Assembly (NCBI RefSeq): GCF_009363075.1
Contig: NZ_CP045293.1
Coordinates: 3,410,001-3,474,000 of the forward strand
Direction: 5' to 3'
Source of the DNA: Paenibacillus guangzhouensis
Lineage (GTDB): Bacteria; Bacillota; Bacilli; Paenibacillales; Paenibacillaceae
DNA: 64,000 nucleotides
Position 1 is the first letter of the stretch; every line of letters starts with the position of its first letter. Below the pieces are notes generated by a model. It was not told where the DNA came from, made no database searches, and saw nothing but the letters and a program-made list of their open reading frames with translations. A program made the translations under genes and the position numbers. Below, in pieces: positions 55,891 to 64,000 of this stretch.

Positions 55891-56562
55891 TTATGCCGTT
55901 ACTACAATCTGATTTAGAAAAGCACGAATTTGCTTATCTAATCCTTTCGGATCCTCCAGCGGCAAATAATGCCCGCAATGCGGCATTTGATACGATAAGA
56001 CGTGTGGAACCTGGCGCTTCACGTATTGCAAGCTTTTCATAATCGCAGGCAGCTCTTTATCCCCATGTAAGACAAGCCACGGTTGGCTAACCTCTTGAAT
56101 TTGATTTTTCAATGTCTTACGAAATGCCTCAAGCTCGAGCATCTTCGATGGCTGCACAGCAAATGTATCAAAGTAAGGTGTCAGTTCCTCTTTGGAACTC
56201 CGTTCAAATGGAGATAATCCGCCATTAATCTTCATATCCTTCCGCGCCAAGATCTTCAGCATGGACATCTGTATGAGCGAATAAGGCTGCAGATTCGGCG
56301 AGATGGTCACGAGCCCCTTCACACGCGATTTATACTGCAAGGCCATACGTATCGCCTCTAAGCAGCCAGCGCCATGCCCAATACAAATCCATTCTTCATC
56401 CTCAGCCGCTTCTGCTTCATAATCCATTTGTTCTTGTCCAAGGGGTGGAAAGATCGCTACACACGCCGTAGCATAGCCCTGCTGCTCTAGAAAGCGCTGG
56501 AGCTGACCAAAGGTCTCAACCTTCATATTTAGCCCCGGAAACAACCATATCTTCGTATTCAC
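55891..56562 (-). CDS. Alpha/beta-hydrolase-like protein lacking the nucleophile serine
   Basis: 223 residues with the alpha/beta-hydrolase outline: a beta strand before the nucleophile elbow (WICIGHGAGCLEA), the acid strand LVLHGDKELP and the late His in PHCGHYLPLED. The elbow, usually GHSxG, reads G-H-G-A-G: the codon is GGC, so the catalytic Ser is Gly. The Asp and His remain. Either another residue acts or the protein is a binding or regulatory pseudo-enzyme. It overlaps the DUF309 gene by four bases and is the last gene of the pyrD operon. Confidence 0.75.
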   Translation of the reverse strand: MNTKIWLFPGLNMKVETFGQLQRFLEQQGYATACVAIFPPLGQEQMDYEAEAAEDEEWICIGHGAGCLEAIRMALQYKSRVKGLVTISPNLQPYSLIQMSMLKILARKDMKINGGLSPFERSSKEELTPYFDTFAVQPSKMLELEAFRKTLKNQIQEVSQPWLVLHGDKELPAIMKSLQYVKRQVPHVLSYQMPHCGHYLPLEDPKGLDKQIRAFLNQIVVTA

Positions 56563-56966
56563 TTGAATTCCTCCATCATGCTCTGAACTTCTGTCATAAC
56601 CTCTAGCAACTCAGCATCCTCGATCTGAATTGTTAAATGGTAAAAAGGAAAAGGAGCCTGTTCCCAGCACTCCAATTGTAAAACATATTGCCTTGCTTCA
56701 CGAACCAGACGACCCAGATGAATGCCAAGAATTTGTTCTGGATAAGGCACTAATTTCTCAATCCCAGCCGTGAACAATTTGCGAGAACCTTGTACATTCC
56801 CATTCTCGAAATGATACAAACCCACGGCAATTTGGAGCAAGCCTTGGCAGAGTGGGTGTCGACCCTCTTCTAACCAGAGCTCCTCCATGACTTCATGACA
56901 TTCATAATAATCTCTATTCCAGTTGAAATGGATTAAGAATTGAATGTACAAAGGGTCATACATCAT
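56559..56966 (-). CDS. DUF309 domain protein
   Basis: 135 residues, helical, with the family signature YYECHEVMEELWLEEG and LLQIAVGLYHFENGNVQGS. The conserved His-Glu pair (HExxE) could bind a metal, but no activity is established. Bacillus YpuF belongs to this family. It overlaps both neighbours by four bases (ATGA), so its translation is coupled to the alarmone synthetase upstream and to the hydrolase-like protein downstream. Confidence 0.8.
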   Translation of the reverse strand: MMYDPLYIQFLIHFNWNRDYYECHEVMEELWLEEGRHPLCQGLLQIAVGLYHFENGNVQGSRKLFTAGIEKLVPYPEQILGIHLGRLVREARQYVLQLECWEQAPFPFYHLTIQIEDAELLEVMTEVQSMMEEFK

Positions 56967-57781
56967 ATTTCGTCAACAATATCATCCGGTTTCTTCTTCA
57001 CGCGCACGAACGTATCTTCCACACGCTTATAGAGCTCTTTGATGCCTTCCTCATCCTCGTTCATCCAGAGCTCATTGAATTGCTGCTGGAACGAGATCGC
57101 TTCACGGATATGATGATGGAAGTACAGCTCCGAGATGTAGCTTAATATTTTGGTCGTAATATTAGACTTCTCTTCGAAGCTAATCTGTGCATCCAGAATC
57201 TCCTGACGGATACTGGACATCTCGTTATCGAGCACAAACGCGGCTTCGGCTGCCTTCTTCAACCGAACACGCATCTCACCCGGCAAGCTCTCACGATATT
57301 TATAGTTCAGCGAGTGTTCAATCGTCGCCCAGAAATTCATCGCGAGCGTTCGAATTTGAATCTCCGCTAGCACTCGCTTCTGTCCAAGCGCCGTCTGAAC
57401 GGGATACTCAATGATCATATGGAAGCTGCGATAGCCGCTCTCTTTGTAATTCGTAATATAGTCTTTCTCATAGATCACACTTAAATCTTTCCGTTCACGA
57501 ATATATTCAGCGACACGACGAATATCATCTACGAACTGACACATAATCCGTATGCCTGCGATATCCTCAATCCCCGTATCGATATTTTCCATTGCTACAT
57601 TAAGTCGTTTCGCTTTATCGAGAATGCTGGAAATTTTCTTCACACGACCGGTCACGAACTCTATTGGTGCATACTCTTCACGTTTCTTCAATTCTGCACG
57701 CATCGTCTTGAATTTGACTTTTAATTCTTCCACGGCTTGTTCATATGGTAGTAAAAACTTTCCCCAATCTCTTCCGTCCAT
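56963..57781 (-). CDS. sasB: Small alarmone synthetase (RelQ/SasB-type (p)ppGpp synthetase)
   Basis: 272 residues. It transfers pyrophosphate from ATP to GDP or GTP to make the stringent alarmone. The synthetase core (about residues 5-205) closely follows Bacillus YjbM: DWGKFLLPYEQAVEELKVK, PIEFVTGRVK, DIAGIRIMCQFVDDI, KESGYRSFHMIIEYP and AEIQIRTLAMNFWATIEHSLNYKY. There is no hydrolase HD domain. Compared with the roughly 210-residue relatives it has a C-terminal extension of about 60 residues containing SELYFHHHIREAI. ATG chosen for AGGAGG seven bases upstream. It follows pyrD by 34 bases. Confidence 0.9.
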   Translation of the reverse strand: MDGRDWGKFLLPYEQAVEELKVKFKTMRAELKKREEYAPIEFVTGRVKKISSILDKAKRLNVAMENIDTGIEDIAGIRIMCQFVDDIRRVAEYIRERKDLSVIYEKDYITNYKESGYRSFHMIIEYPVQTALGQKRVLAEIQIRTLAMNFWATIEHSLNYKYRESLPGEMRVRLKKAAEAAFVLDNEMSSIRQEILDAQISFEEKSNITTKILSYISELYFHHHIREAISFQQQFNELWMNEDEEGIKELYKRVEDTFVRVKKKPDDIVDEI

Positions 57782-57815
57782 CAGAACGCCTCCTGTACTC
57801 AATATTCCGCCCTAG

Positions 57816-58913
57816 TTAACGATGGTCCGCACCCACTGCTTCGGAAATATGGGCATATCCGTCTCTTCTTAACAATTCCCTTAATCCTTGATGTAATTCG
57901 CGATTAATGCCTGGTCCTTTATAAATCAAAGCTGTATAAATCTCTACCAAGCTTGCACCAGCGCGAATTTTATCGTACGCATCTTGGCTCGTGAATATGC
58001 CACCCGAACCAATGATTGGCAGTCTGCCTTCCGTCTGGCTGTATATGCGGCGGATAATCTCCGTCGATCGGTCGCGCAGCGGCTTACCGCTTAGGCCTCC
58101 CGTTTCCTTCTTATTCGCATGCTCAAGACCTTCCCTAGAGAGGGTTGTATTCGTAGCAATAATGCCCGCAACACCGCTCTCAGCGATCGTAGCGATCATA
58201 TACTCGAGCTCTGCGTCATTGACGTCAGGCGCAATTTTGACGAGTACCGATTTTGGCTCACTCGCAGTCTTCGCTGCTTGCCGATCCCGCTCTTCCGTCA
58301 CAGCCTGAAGCAGTTCCTTCAGCTCGTTCCCATGCTGCAAATTACGCAGATCCGGCGTATTCGGTGAACTAATGTTCACGACAAAGAAGTCCGCTTCCGT
58401 ATACAAGTCACGGATTAATGATTGGTAGTCCTCTGCTGCATTCTCGTTCGGTGTTACTTTATTCTTACCAATATTGACGGCAACAGGGATTCTCCGTGAT
58501 TTGAGGGATGCGAACCGTGCCTTCATCGCTCGCGCACCTTCATTATTGAAGCCCATTCGATTGATTAACGCCTCATCCACTGGCAAACGGAACAACCGCG
58601 GTTGGTCGTTGCCCGCCTGTCCCTTCGGGGTTACGGTTCCGACTTCCATAAACCCAAATCCGATCGAAGAAAATCCTGCAATTGCTGCGCCGTTCTTATC
58701 TAGTCCTGCCGCTAGACCAATCGGATTCGGGAAATGAATTCCGAATAAATCCACAGCGAGATCTGCCGTTTCTTGCACACCGTACATTCCCCGCATGATC
58801 GCTAAAGCTCCGGGAACCTTATTCCCCATCTCTAGTCCGCCTATAGTGAAGTGATGAGCTTTCTCCGCATCCATCCTGAATAAGTACGGCTTTACAATTT
58901 TTGAATAAAGCAA
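57816..58913 (-). CDS. pyrD: Dihydroorotate dehydrogenase (quinone), class 2
   Basis: Fourth step of pyrimidine synthesis: oxidises dihydroorotate to orotate, passing electrons from FMN to membrane quinone. 365 residues from the TTG start. Class 2 signs are the N-terminal membrane-contact segment (LYSKIVKPYLFRMDAEKAHHF), the catalytic Ser in NISSPNTPDLRNLQ and ending GIFTSQDAYDKIRAGASLVEIYTAL. I chose TTG because GGAG lies eight bases upstream and class 2 enzymes begin there; an ATG 12 codons earlier is possible. Bacillus uses a class 1B PyrD with PyrK; no pyrK is here. Confidence 0.9.
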   Translation of the reverse strand: MLYSKIVKPYLFRMDAEKAHHFTIGGLEMGNKVPGALAIMRGMYGVQETADLAVDLFGIHFPNPIGLAAGLDKNGAAIAGFSSIGFGFMEVGTVTPKGQAGNDQPRLFRLPVDEALINRMGFNNEGARAMKARFASLKSRRIPVAVNIGKNKVTPNENAAEDYQSLIRDLYTEADFFVVNISSPNTPDLRNLQHGNELKELLQAVTEERDRQAAKTASEPKSVLVKIAPDVNDAELEYMIATIAESGVAGIIATNTTLSREGLEHANKKETGGLSGKPLRDRSTEIIRRIYSQTEGRLPIIGSGGIFTSQDAYDKIRAGASLVEIYTALIYKGPGINRELHQGLRELLRRDGYAHISEAVGADHR

Positions 58914-59094
58914 GTTGTCCACTCCGTTCTCATCTATACGTCGTTCCATTGTCCTACAAATATTTTATCCGTTTCCGTCAAAAAAGGAAAGTCTGTTCGC
59001 CCTTCAAAAGCACGAAACCCTAGATATTCGGCAGGAAAACGATTACAATAGGCTTATATCTATTACTTTATTGATAAAGAGAGGTTGAACCACA

Positions 59095-59229
59095 ATGTCT
59101 ACAAAAAGAAAACCCCCGACGATGACGCATAAGCCGAAGGAAGAGGTTAATAAGAAAGCCATCATTTGGACAGGTGCTATTTTCGTTATTCTTGTTGTCA
59201 TTGTAGCTGTTCTGATCCTAATTCAATAG
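59095..59229 (+). CDS. Small single-span membrane protein
   Basis: 44 residues: a basic N-terminus (MSTKRKPPTMTHKPKEE) and one membrane helix (IIWTGAIFVILVVIVAVLIL). Preceded by GAGAGG at ten bases. Positive-inside rule places the N-terminus in the cytosol. No family recognised. It lies convergent with the transpeptidase gene, only 11 bases away, and divergent from pyrD. Confidence 0.68.
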   Translation: MSTKRKPPTMTHKPKEEVNKKAIIWTGAIFVILVVIVAVLILIQ

Positions 59230-59240
59230 ATTTCTGCAAT

Positions 59241-60647
59241 TTAATCTAACCATTTATAGACTTTATGGGGATTCGTCTGATTCTGGCCTTGCTGCGGTCT
59301 AACCTTAAAGGGTTGCTGCGCTTTAACAAGATCATCAGGTAGAATTCCCTTTTTAATGATCACTTTTGTCCCTAAAGGGACCAGATCGAACAATTCCTCC
59401 ACATCCGCTTGACGCATCCGAATACAACCATGGGATTCGTCTTTGCCGATACTCGACGGCTCGTTCGTACCATGAATCGCATAGAGCGTATCCGATAACG
59501 TCATCCCGCGGCTGCCAAATTCACCATTCGACTTCCCATTGGGATTCTTGACCTTCTCGCTAATTTCGAAATTGCCTTCCGGTGTCTGATCCCCGCCAAG
59601 CCCGACCTCATAGCTTCGCCAGATGACACGTCCCGATACGACGGCAAGCCGATGATTCTGCTTATCGATGACGATCTTATATGGCTCTTGGAAGATCATG
59701 TCGGCGGAGGCGGGTGACATATTGACGGTAAGCGTTGGATTCTCGCGATCGATTGCCTGCTTCTCCTTCACCGTCTCCGTTCGAAGTTTCCCTTGTCCTC
59801 GAATGACCTGACTCTTACGCAAAGGCTCGAATAAATTTCGCATATTCGGTGTCTGGCCAGCCATCACGTTGCGCGGATAGGAATCGGTTAGATCCGTCAT
59901 TTGGGCTGGCTGCTTGCCGTTCTGCTTCTGATACCCGATCACCCCAGACCGTAACGATTGAATCTCTTCCATTTGAACAGCCCATTTGGCAATATAAGAG
60001 CGTGTCGCACGCGGAATATCAGGGGTGCAATCACACACGGCAGGATCGAAGACTTGCACATCATATGTACGCTCACTGGATGAAGTGACACTTTTTTCTT
60101 GCTGCTTCAATTCCCCCAACAATTGCGGTTGATGGGACCATAACAGCCAAGAGCCTCGCTGCTCCAGCTCGAGAACAACCGCTTGCTGGCCCGGATTGCC
60201 CTGGATCATATGGGAAGCAATCGATTGCTGCCATGCCCCGTCAGCCCCGTCTTTCTCTCCCACAATGTAGATCATAGGCTGCTCTGAAGGCTTCTGTGGT
60301 TGGTTGACTTCTAACGCGAGCTGTAGGTCCGTTGGATCTGCCCCCGGTGCACCGGAGATCCCGCATATCAGTAATAACATGAGCGCAATCAGGGTCCATC
60401 TGCGTCTTGTGATCCGTTTGCGTTGCTTCTCAATAAGCTGTCGTTCTTTCTCAGCGGCCTCTAACAGCCACTTTGCTGGAATTTGTGTATGTTCAAATGC
60501 CTCATAGACATCCCCTGCCTGATTGAAGCAATAATTCGCTTTGCCTGTCTGCCCCGTTGCCTCATACTCCTTACCTAACAGGTACCATGCCATGCGGTTG
60601 TCGGGATGGGACTCTACGTATCTTTTCAGAAAAAGAATATCTTTCAT
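59241..60647 (-). CDS. L,D-transpeptidase (YkuD) with N-terminal TPR segment
   Basis: 468 residues. The N-terminal 75 residues look like a TPR pair (MAWYLLGKEYEATGQTGKANYCFNQAGDVYEAF); one membrane helix follows (about 83-100, WTLIALMLLLICGISG), then a linker and an extracellular YkuD domain near 310-440. The catalytic motif is HGTNEPSSIGKDESHGCIRM, with the nucleophile Cys in SHGCIRM. It would cross-link peptidoglycan stems without a D-Ala-D-Ala pentapeptide. The cytosolic TPR part would face inside, perhaps for protein contacts. Monocistronic. Confidence 0.86.
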   Translation of the reverse strand: MKDILFLKRYVESHPDNRMAWYLLGKEYEATGQTGKANYCFNQAGDVYEAFEHTQIPAKWLLEAAEKERQLIEKQRKRITRRRWTLIALMLLLICGISGAPGADPTDLQLALEVNQPQKPSEQPMIYIVGEKDGADGAWQQSIASHMIQGNPGQQAVVLELEQRGSWLLWSHQPQLLGELKQQEKSVTSSSERTYDVQVFDPAVCDCTPDIPRATRSYIAKWAVQMEEIQSLRSGVIGYQKQNGKQPAQMTDLTDSYPRNVMAGQTPNMRNLFEPLRKSQVIRGQGKLRTETVKEKQAIDRENPTLTVNMSPASADMIFQEPYKIVIDKQNHRLAVVSGRVIWRSYEVGLGGDQTPEGNFEISEKVKNPNGKSNGEFGSRGMTLSDTLYAIHGTNEPSSIGKDESHGCIRMRQADVEELFDLVPLGTKVIIKKGILPDDLVKAQQPFKVRPQQGQNQTNPHKVYKWLD

Positions 60648-60732
60648 GATGTCTCCCCTTCCTCTGGATTCCCTACCTTATATATCGGTATTTCACCTCA
60701 ATCCTTGCACCGCTGCAAATATCTTCAGAACG

Positions 60733-60762
60733 AAAAAACTCCAGCCCAAAAGGACTGGAGTC
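60733..60762 (-). terminator. Terminator of the ferredoxin gene
   Basis: Reverse-strand ACTCCAG pairs with CTGGAGT, followed by TTTTTTCG; about 40 bases after the ferredoxin stop. Confidence 0.8.
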
Positions 60763-60799
60763 TCATGTGTAAGTTGGATTCTATGATAACGAATACGGA

Positions 60800-61081
<282 letters not shown>

Positions 61082-61152
61082 TCAATATAATACAAAAACG
61101 AGCTAATTTCAAACAGTTTGTCATTATTTTCTAACCAAGCTGCCTATTCTAT

Positions 61153-62448
61153 TCATTCTTGCTCATTATTCTCCTGCCGCCTGAAATCCATCTGCAAAGA
61201 GGTGCCGCGAATTCGATGATTTCGGATCAAAGCTGAGGGATCATCCGTCAACATACCAGCGGTCAATACCGCATTCTCGCCAAACTTATCTCTTAGTTTA
61301 TCCATCGCCACATTAAGTTGATCCTTCTTGGGCTGCTTCTCATAATCGAACAGATCGAGTTGGATTGCTGTCTCTGACTTGGGAACGAGATTCTGCAGCG
61401 CTACGCCGAGCAGTCGGACAGGCATGTAAGCTGGCCAGTGACGATCGAACAGCGCACAAGCGTCACGATAAATTTCATCCGCTGTATCGGTCGGAATATC
61501 ACGTGTCGAGGACCTAGTGATCGTCTTCATATCCGGCGTGCGGATCGTAATCTGGATTGTCTTCGCCATCAGCTGCTGTCTGCGCATTCGCCGTCCCACC
61601 TGATCCGACAAATTCAAGAGCACGCGATGCGCTTCATTGCGGCTCGCGATATCATTTGGCAGCGTCGTCGTATGACCGATGGATTTGCTCTGCTCCCGAT
61701 CCGGATTCACGGGGGATTCATCGATCCCATTTGCAGCTTGCTTCAGCCACGTACCGACGACGCCAAATGCATCCAGCAGCTTCCTCTCATCCGCCTGAGC
61801 CAGCTGCCCAACCGTATAAATCTGCAGCTTTTTCAGCTTCTGTGCCGTCTTCTCGCCGACGCCGAATAAACTGTTGCAAGGCTCCTGCCAGAGTACTTTA
61901 GGCATGTCACGACGTCTCAGAACGGTAATGCCATTCGGTTTCTTCATATCTGAGGCCATCTTGGCGAGCAGTTTATTCGGTCCAATACCAATAGAACAAG
62001 GAAGCGATAATTGATCTTTAATTCGCCGCTGCAGCTCTTCCGCAATCTCTAACGGTGTGCCAAATTGCTTCGATCCGGTGATATCCATATAACATTCGTC
62101 AATCGACATCGCTTCGACAAGCGGCGTATATTCACTCGTGAGTTTCATGAACGCATTCGAATATCGACGATATAAATGAAAGTCTGGCTGAATAATAATT
62201 AATGAAGGACAAATCTTGAGCCCCTGGCGCACTTGCATCCCCGTTCGAATCCCGAGTTTGCGGGCTGCATAGGAGCAAGTCACAATGATTCCTTTGCGCA
62301 GCTCGATACTTCCAGCAACGGCTGTCGGCCGATCTGCATACAAATGAGGCTCCTCCGCCGCATGCACAGAACAGTAGAAGGCATTCATATCGACATGAAG
62401 AATGACGCGCCCTTTTTCAGGATAAAATTGCTCTGTATTCGATCTCAA
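61153..62448 (-). CDS. dinB: DNA polymerase IV (Y-family, DinB)
   Basis: Translesion polymerase, about 431 residues. Catalytic motifs HVDMNAFYCSVHAAEEP (palm metal residues) and EAMSIDECYMDITG, finger-helix loop GPNKLLAKMASDMKKP, C-terminal little-finger domain, and a beta-clamp-binding peptide QLDLFDY near residue 380. Two starts are possible: TTG with AGGTGAG five bases upstream (used) or a GTG three codons earlier without a ribosome site. I saw no convincing LexA box. Confidence 0.92.
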   Translation of the reverse strand: MRSNTEQFYPEKGRVILHVDMNAFYCSVHAAEEPHLYADRPTAVAGSIELRKGIIVTCSYAARKLGIRTGMQVRQGLKICPSLIIIQPDFHLYRRYSNAFMKLTSEYTPLVEAMSIDECYMDITGSKQFGTPLEIAEELQRRIKDQLSLPCSIGIGPNKLLAKMASDMKKPNGITVLRRRDMPKVLWQEPCNSLFGVGEKTAQKLKKLQIYTVGQLAQADERKLLDAFGVVGTWLKQAANGIDESPVNPDREQSKSIGHTTTLPNDIASRNEAHRVLLNLSDQVGRRMRRQQLMAKTIQITIRTPDMKTITRSSTRDIPTDTADEIYRDACALFDRHWPAYMPVRLLGVALQNLVPKSETAIQLDLFDYEKQPKKDQLNVAMDKLRDKFGENAVLTAGMLTDDPSALIRNHRIRGTSLQMDFRRQENNEQE

Positions 62449-62577
62449 TGGTCTCACCTAATTTCTGTAAGCTTCATCCATCTCAATTCAGCATACCCTG
62501 CCATTTCAAGGAGGGTCAAGTTCACGGAAGTAGAAAAATATTGAATTTTCCATCTACTTTCTACCAATAGCGTATGT

Positions 62578-62583
62578 TATAAT
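62578..62583 (+). promoter_or_regulatory. Likely extended -10 of cimA
   Basis: TATAAT preceded by TGT fits an extended -10 (TGnTATAAT). No good -35 is seen at 16-18 bases. It lies 55 bases before the cimA start. Confidence 0.45.
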
Positions 62584-62637
62584 TAGAAATTATACTTTCT
62601 AGAATGATATCAATACTTTCCTAAAGGAGGCCCTCTC

Positions 62638-64000
62638 ATGTCAACGGCAATTTCAATCTTCGATACGACACTGCGAGATGGTACGCAAGGCGAAGGGATC
62701 AGCCTCTCCGCTGATGACAAGCTCAAAATCGCAAAAAGACTCGACACCTTTGGTGTTCATTATATTGAAGGCGGTAATCCGGGCAGTAACGGCAAAGACA
62801 TTGAATTTTTCAAACGTGCAGTGAATTTGAATTTACGAGCGAAGCTCACGGCCTTCGGCAGCACAAGACGGAAAGACTCGCTGGTCGAGCAGGATGCCAA
62901 CTTGAATCGCATTGTAGAATCTGGCGTGAAAGCGGCAACTTTAGTCGGGAAGTCATGGGATTTCCATGTGCATACGGCACTACAGACGACGCTCGAAGAG
63001 AATCTCGCGATGATCTACGATTCCATCGCATTCCTGAAGCGCAATCATCTAGAAGTTATTTTTGATGCGGAACATTTCTTCGATGGATATAAGAATAACC
63101 CTGAATATGCTGTTGCTGTTCTCAAACGCGCGCAAGAGGCTGGAGCAGATTGGGTTACGATGTGCGACACCAATGGCGGCACGTTGCCAACCGAAGTGTT
63201 CGATATCGTAAGTCTCATCTCGAAGGAGCTGACAGCTAAGCTTAGTATCCACACCCATAATGATTGTGAATTAGCCGTCGCGAACTCCCTTGCCGCTGTG
63301 CAGGCAGGCGCTAGACAAGTACAAGGTACAATCAATGGCTATGGAGAACGCTGCGGCAATGCTAACCTCTGCTCCATCATTCCTAATCTCCAGCTGAAAA
63401 TGGGGTACAATTGCATTCCAGAAGAGCAAATGAGTCAATTAACGAATGTCGCACGTTATGTCAGCGAAATTGCCAACGTGCATATGCCTGTGAATCAAGC
63501 CTATGTCGGTAACGCTGCCTTCGCACACAAAGGCGGCATTCACGTCTCGGCAATTCTACGCGATTCACGCACATACGAGCATATTGTCCCTGAATCTGTC
63601 GGGAACAAGCAGCGTGTCCTCGTCTCCGAGCTCGCAGGACAGAGTAATATCATGTCACGGGCGCAAGAACTTGGCATCGAGCTGGATTCGAATAACCCAA
63701 CGACGAAGGATGTCATGAACAAGATCAAAGACTTGGAACACCAAGGTTATTCCTTCGAAGGCGCGGATGCCTCCCTTGAATTATTGCTCCGGCAAGCGAA
63801 TGGCGAGATGACAGAGCTGTTCACACTTGAATCCTTCAAAATGACCGTGGAGAAAACGGCCGACCATCCGGTTGCATCGGAAGCCATCGTCAAGATCCGA
63901 ATTGATGATGAGAGCATTTATACGGTCGCAGAAGGCAATGGTCCGGTGAATGCGCTTGATAATGCATTGCGCAAAGCCTTACTTCAACATTTCCCTACGC
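62638..64000 (+). CDS. cimA: Citramalate synthase (partial, 3' end off the window edge)
   Basis: Condenses acetyl-CoA with pyruvate to citramalate, the threonine-independent entry to isoleucine. 454 codons are visible. LeuA-like TIM barrel: SIFDTTLRDGTQGEGISLS, YIEGGNPGSN, CDTNGGTLPTEV, SIHTHNDCELAVANSLAAVQAGA, GTINGYGERCGNANLCSII. The insert-rich DTTLRDGTQGEG form and length match CimA rather than LeuA. A regulatory domain would follow off the window. AAAGGAGG lies seven bases before the ATG. No T-box or leucine-type leader fits in the short upstream region. Confidence 0.9.
   Translation, partial: MSTAISIFDTTLRDGTQGEGISLSADDKLKIAKRLDTFGVHYIEGGNPGSNGKDIEFFKRAVNLNLRAKLTAFGSTRRKDSLVEQDANLNRIVESGVKAATLVGKSWDFHVHTALQTTLEENLAMIYDSIAFLKRNHLEVIFDAEHFFDGYKNNPEYAVAVLKRAQEAGADWVTMCDTNGGTLPTEVFDIVSLISKELTAKLSIHTHNDCELAVANSLAAVQAGARQVQGTINGYGERCGNANLCSIIPNLQLKMGYNCIPEEQMSQLTNVARYVSEIANVHMPVNQAYVGNAAFAHKGGIHVSAILRDSRTYEHIVPESVGNKQRVLVSELAGQSNIMSRAQELGIELDSNNPTTKDVMNKIKDLEHQGYSFEGADASLELLLRQANGEMTELFTLESFKMTVEKTADHPVASEAIVKIRIDDESIYTVAEGNGPVNALDNALRKALLQHFPT

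Noticed and set aside
57187-57414. Plus-strand frame over the alarmone synthetase
   Set aside because: Shadow of the coding strand without a ribosome site.

Overview
The window reads as chromosome of a Paenibacillus-like, spore-forming Firmicute. Supporting signs are an S-layer-anchored (SLH) multi-domain carbohydrate-active protein fed by a LplB/YtcP/LipO-type sugar ABC transporter, a membrane-bound AraC-type regulator, homologues of Bacillus YqhH/YqhG, YqzE, YhaO/YhaN, YkvI and YjcZ, strong GGAGG ribosome sites and frequent TTG/GTG starts. No phage, insertion sequence or CRISPR array is visible.

Layout. 1-3.9 kb: a partial secreted beta-lactamase-family serine hydrolase, then a LytTR response regulator and GHKL histidine kinase pair. 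4.3-18.2 kb: a polysaccharide-use locus (two permeases, binding lipoprotein, cytosolic propeller protein, giant SLH protein, all leftward) with a divergent AraC-type sensor-regulator. 18.2-19 kb: a gene-poor stretch holding a decayed C-terminal fragment. 19-21.6 kb: B12-dependent ribonucleotide reductase with two NrdR boxes in its promoter. 21.9-28.2 kb: YqhH/YqhG, a secreted hypothetical, a DUF402 protein, YqzE, a cell-wall amidase and a YibQ-type deacetylase-like protein. 28.4-29.25 kb: tRNA-Leu(CAG), then a striking tandem array of about 200-bp units, each containing a concentric nested palindrome. 29.3-43.7 kb: small unknown genes, xpt, a lipoprotein, DedA, YkvI, the YhaN/YhaO repair pair, a glycosyltransferase, a GGDEF protein, an RsmF-type methyltransferase, an acidic unknown and a 30-residue YjcZ-type spore peptide. 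43.9-46.7 kb: codBA behind a recognisable PyrR-type attenuator. 46.7-49.8 kb: HAD phosphatase, RsuA-type pseudouridine synthase and a second RsmF-type methyltransferase. 50.1-55.8 kb: an appDFABC oligopeptide transporter operon. 55.9-58.9 kb: class 2 pyrD, small alarmone synthetase, DUF309 and an alpha/beta-hydrolase-like protein that has lost its serine. 59-64 kb: a small membrane protein, TPR-L,D-transpeptidase, ferredoxin, DNA polymerase IV and the start of cimA.

How they work together. The 4-18 kb block is a self-contained sense-import-degrade unit. Pyrimidine metabolism appears twice: codBA makes uracil from cytosine under apparent PyrR control, and pyrD sits in an operon with an alarmone synthetase. 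The strongest structure not explained by genes is the palindromic array at 28565-29250. All function calls come from reading translated sequence and motifs by eye; no database search was possible.
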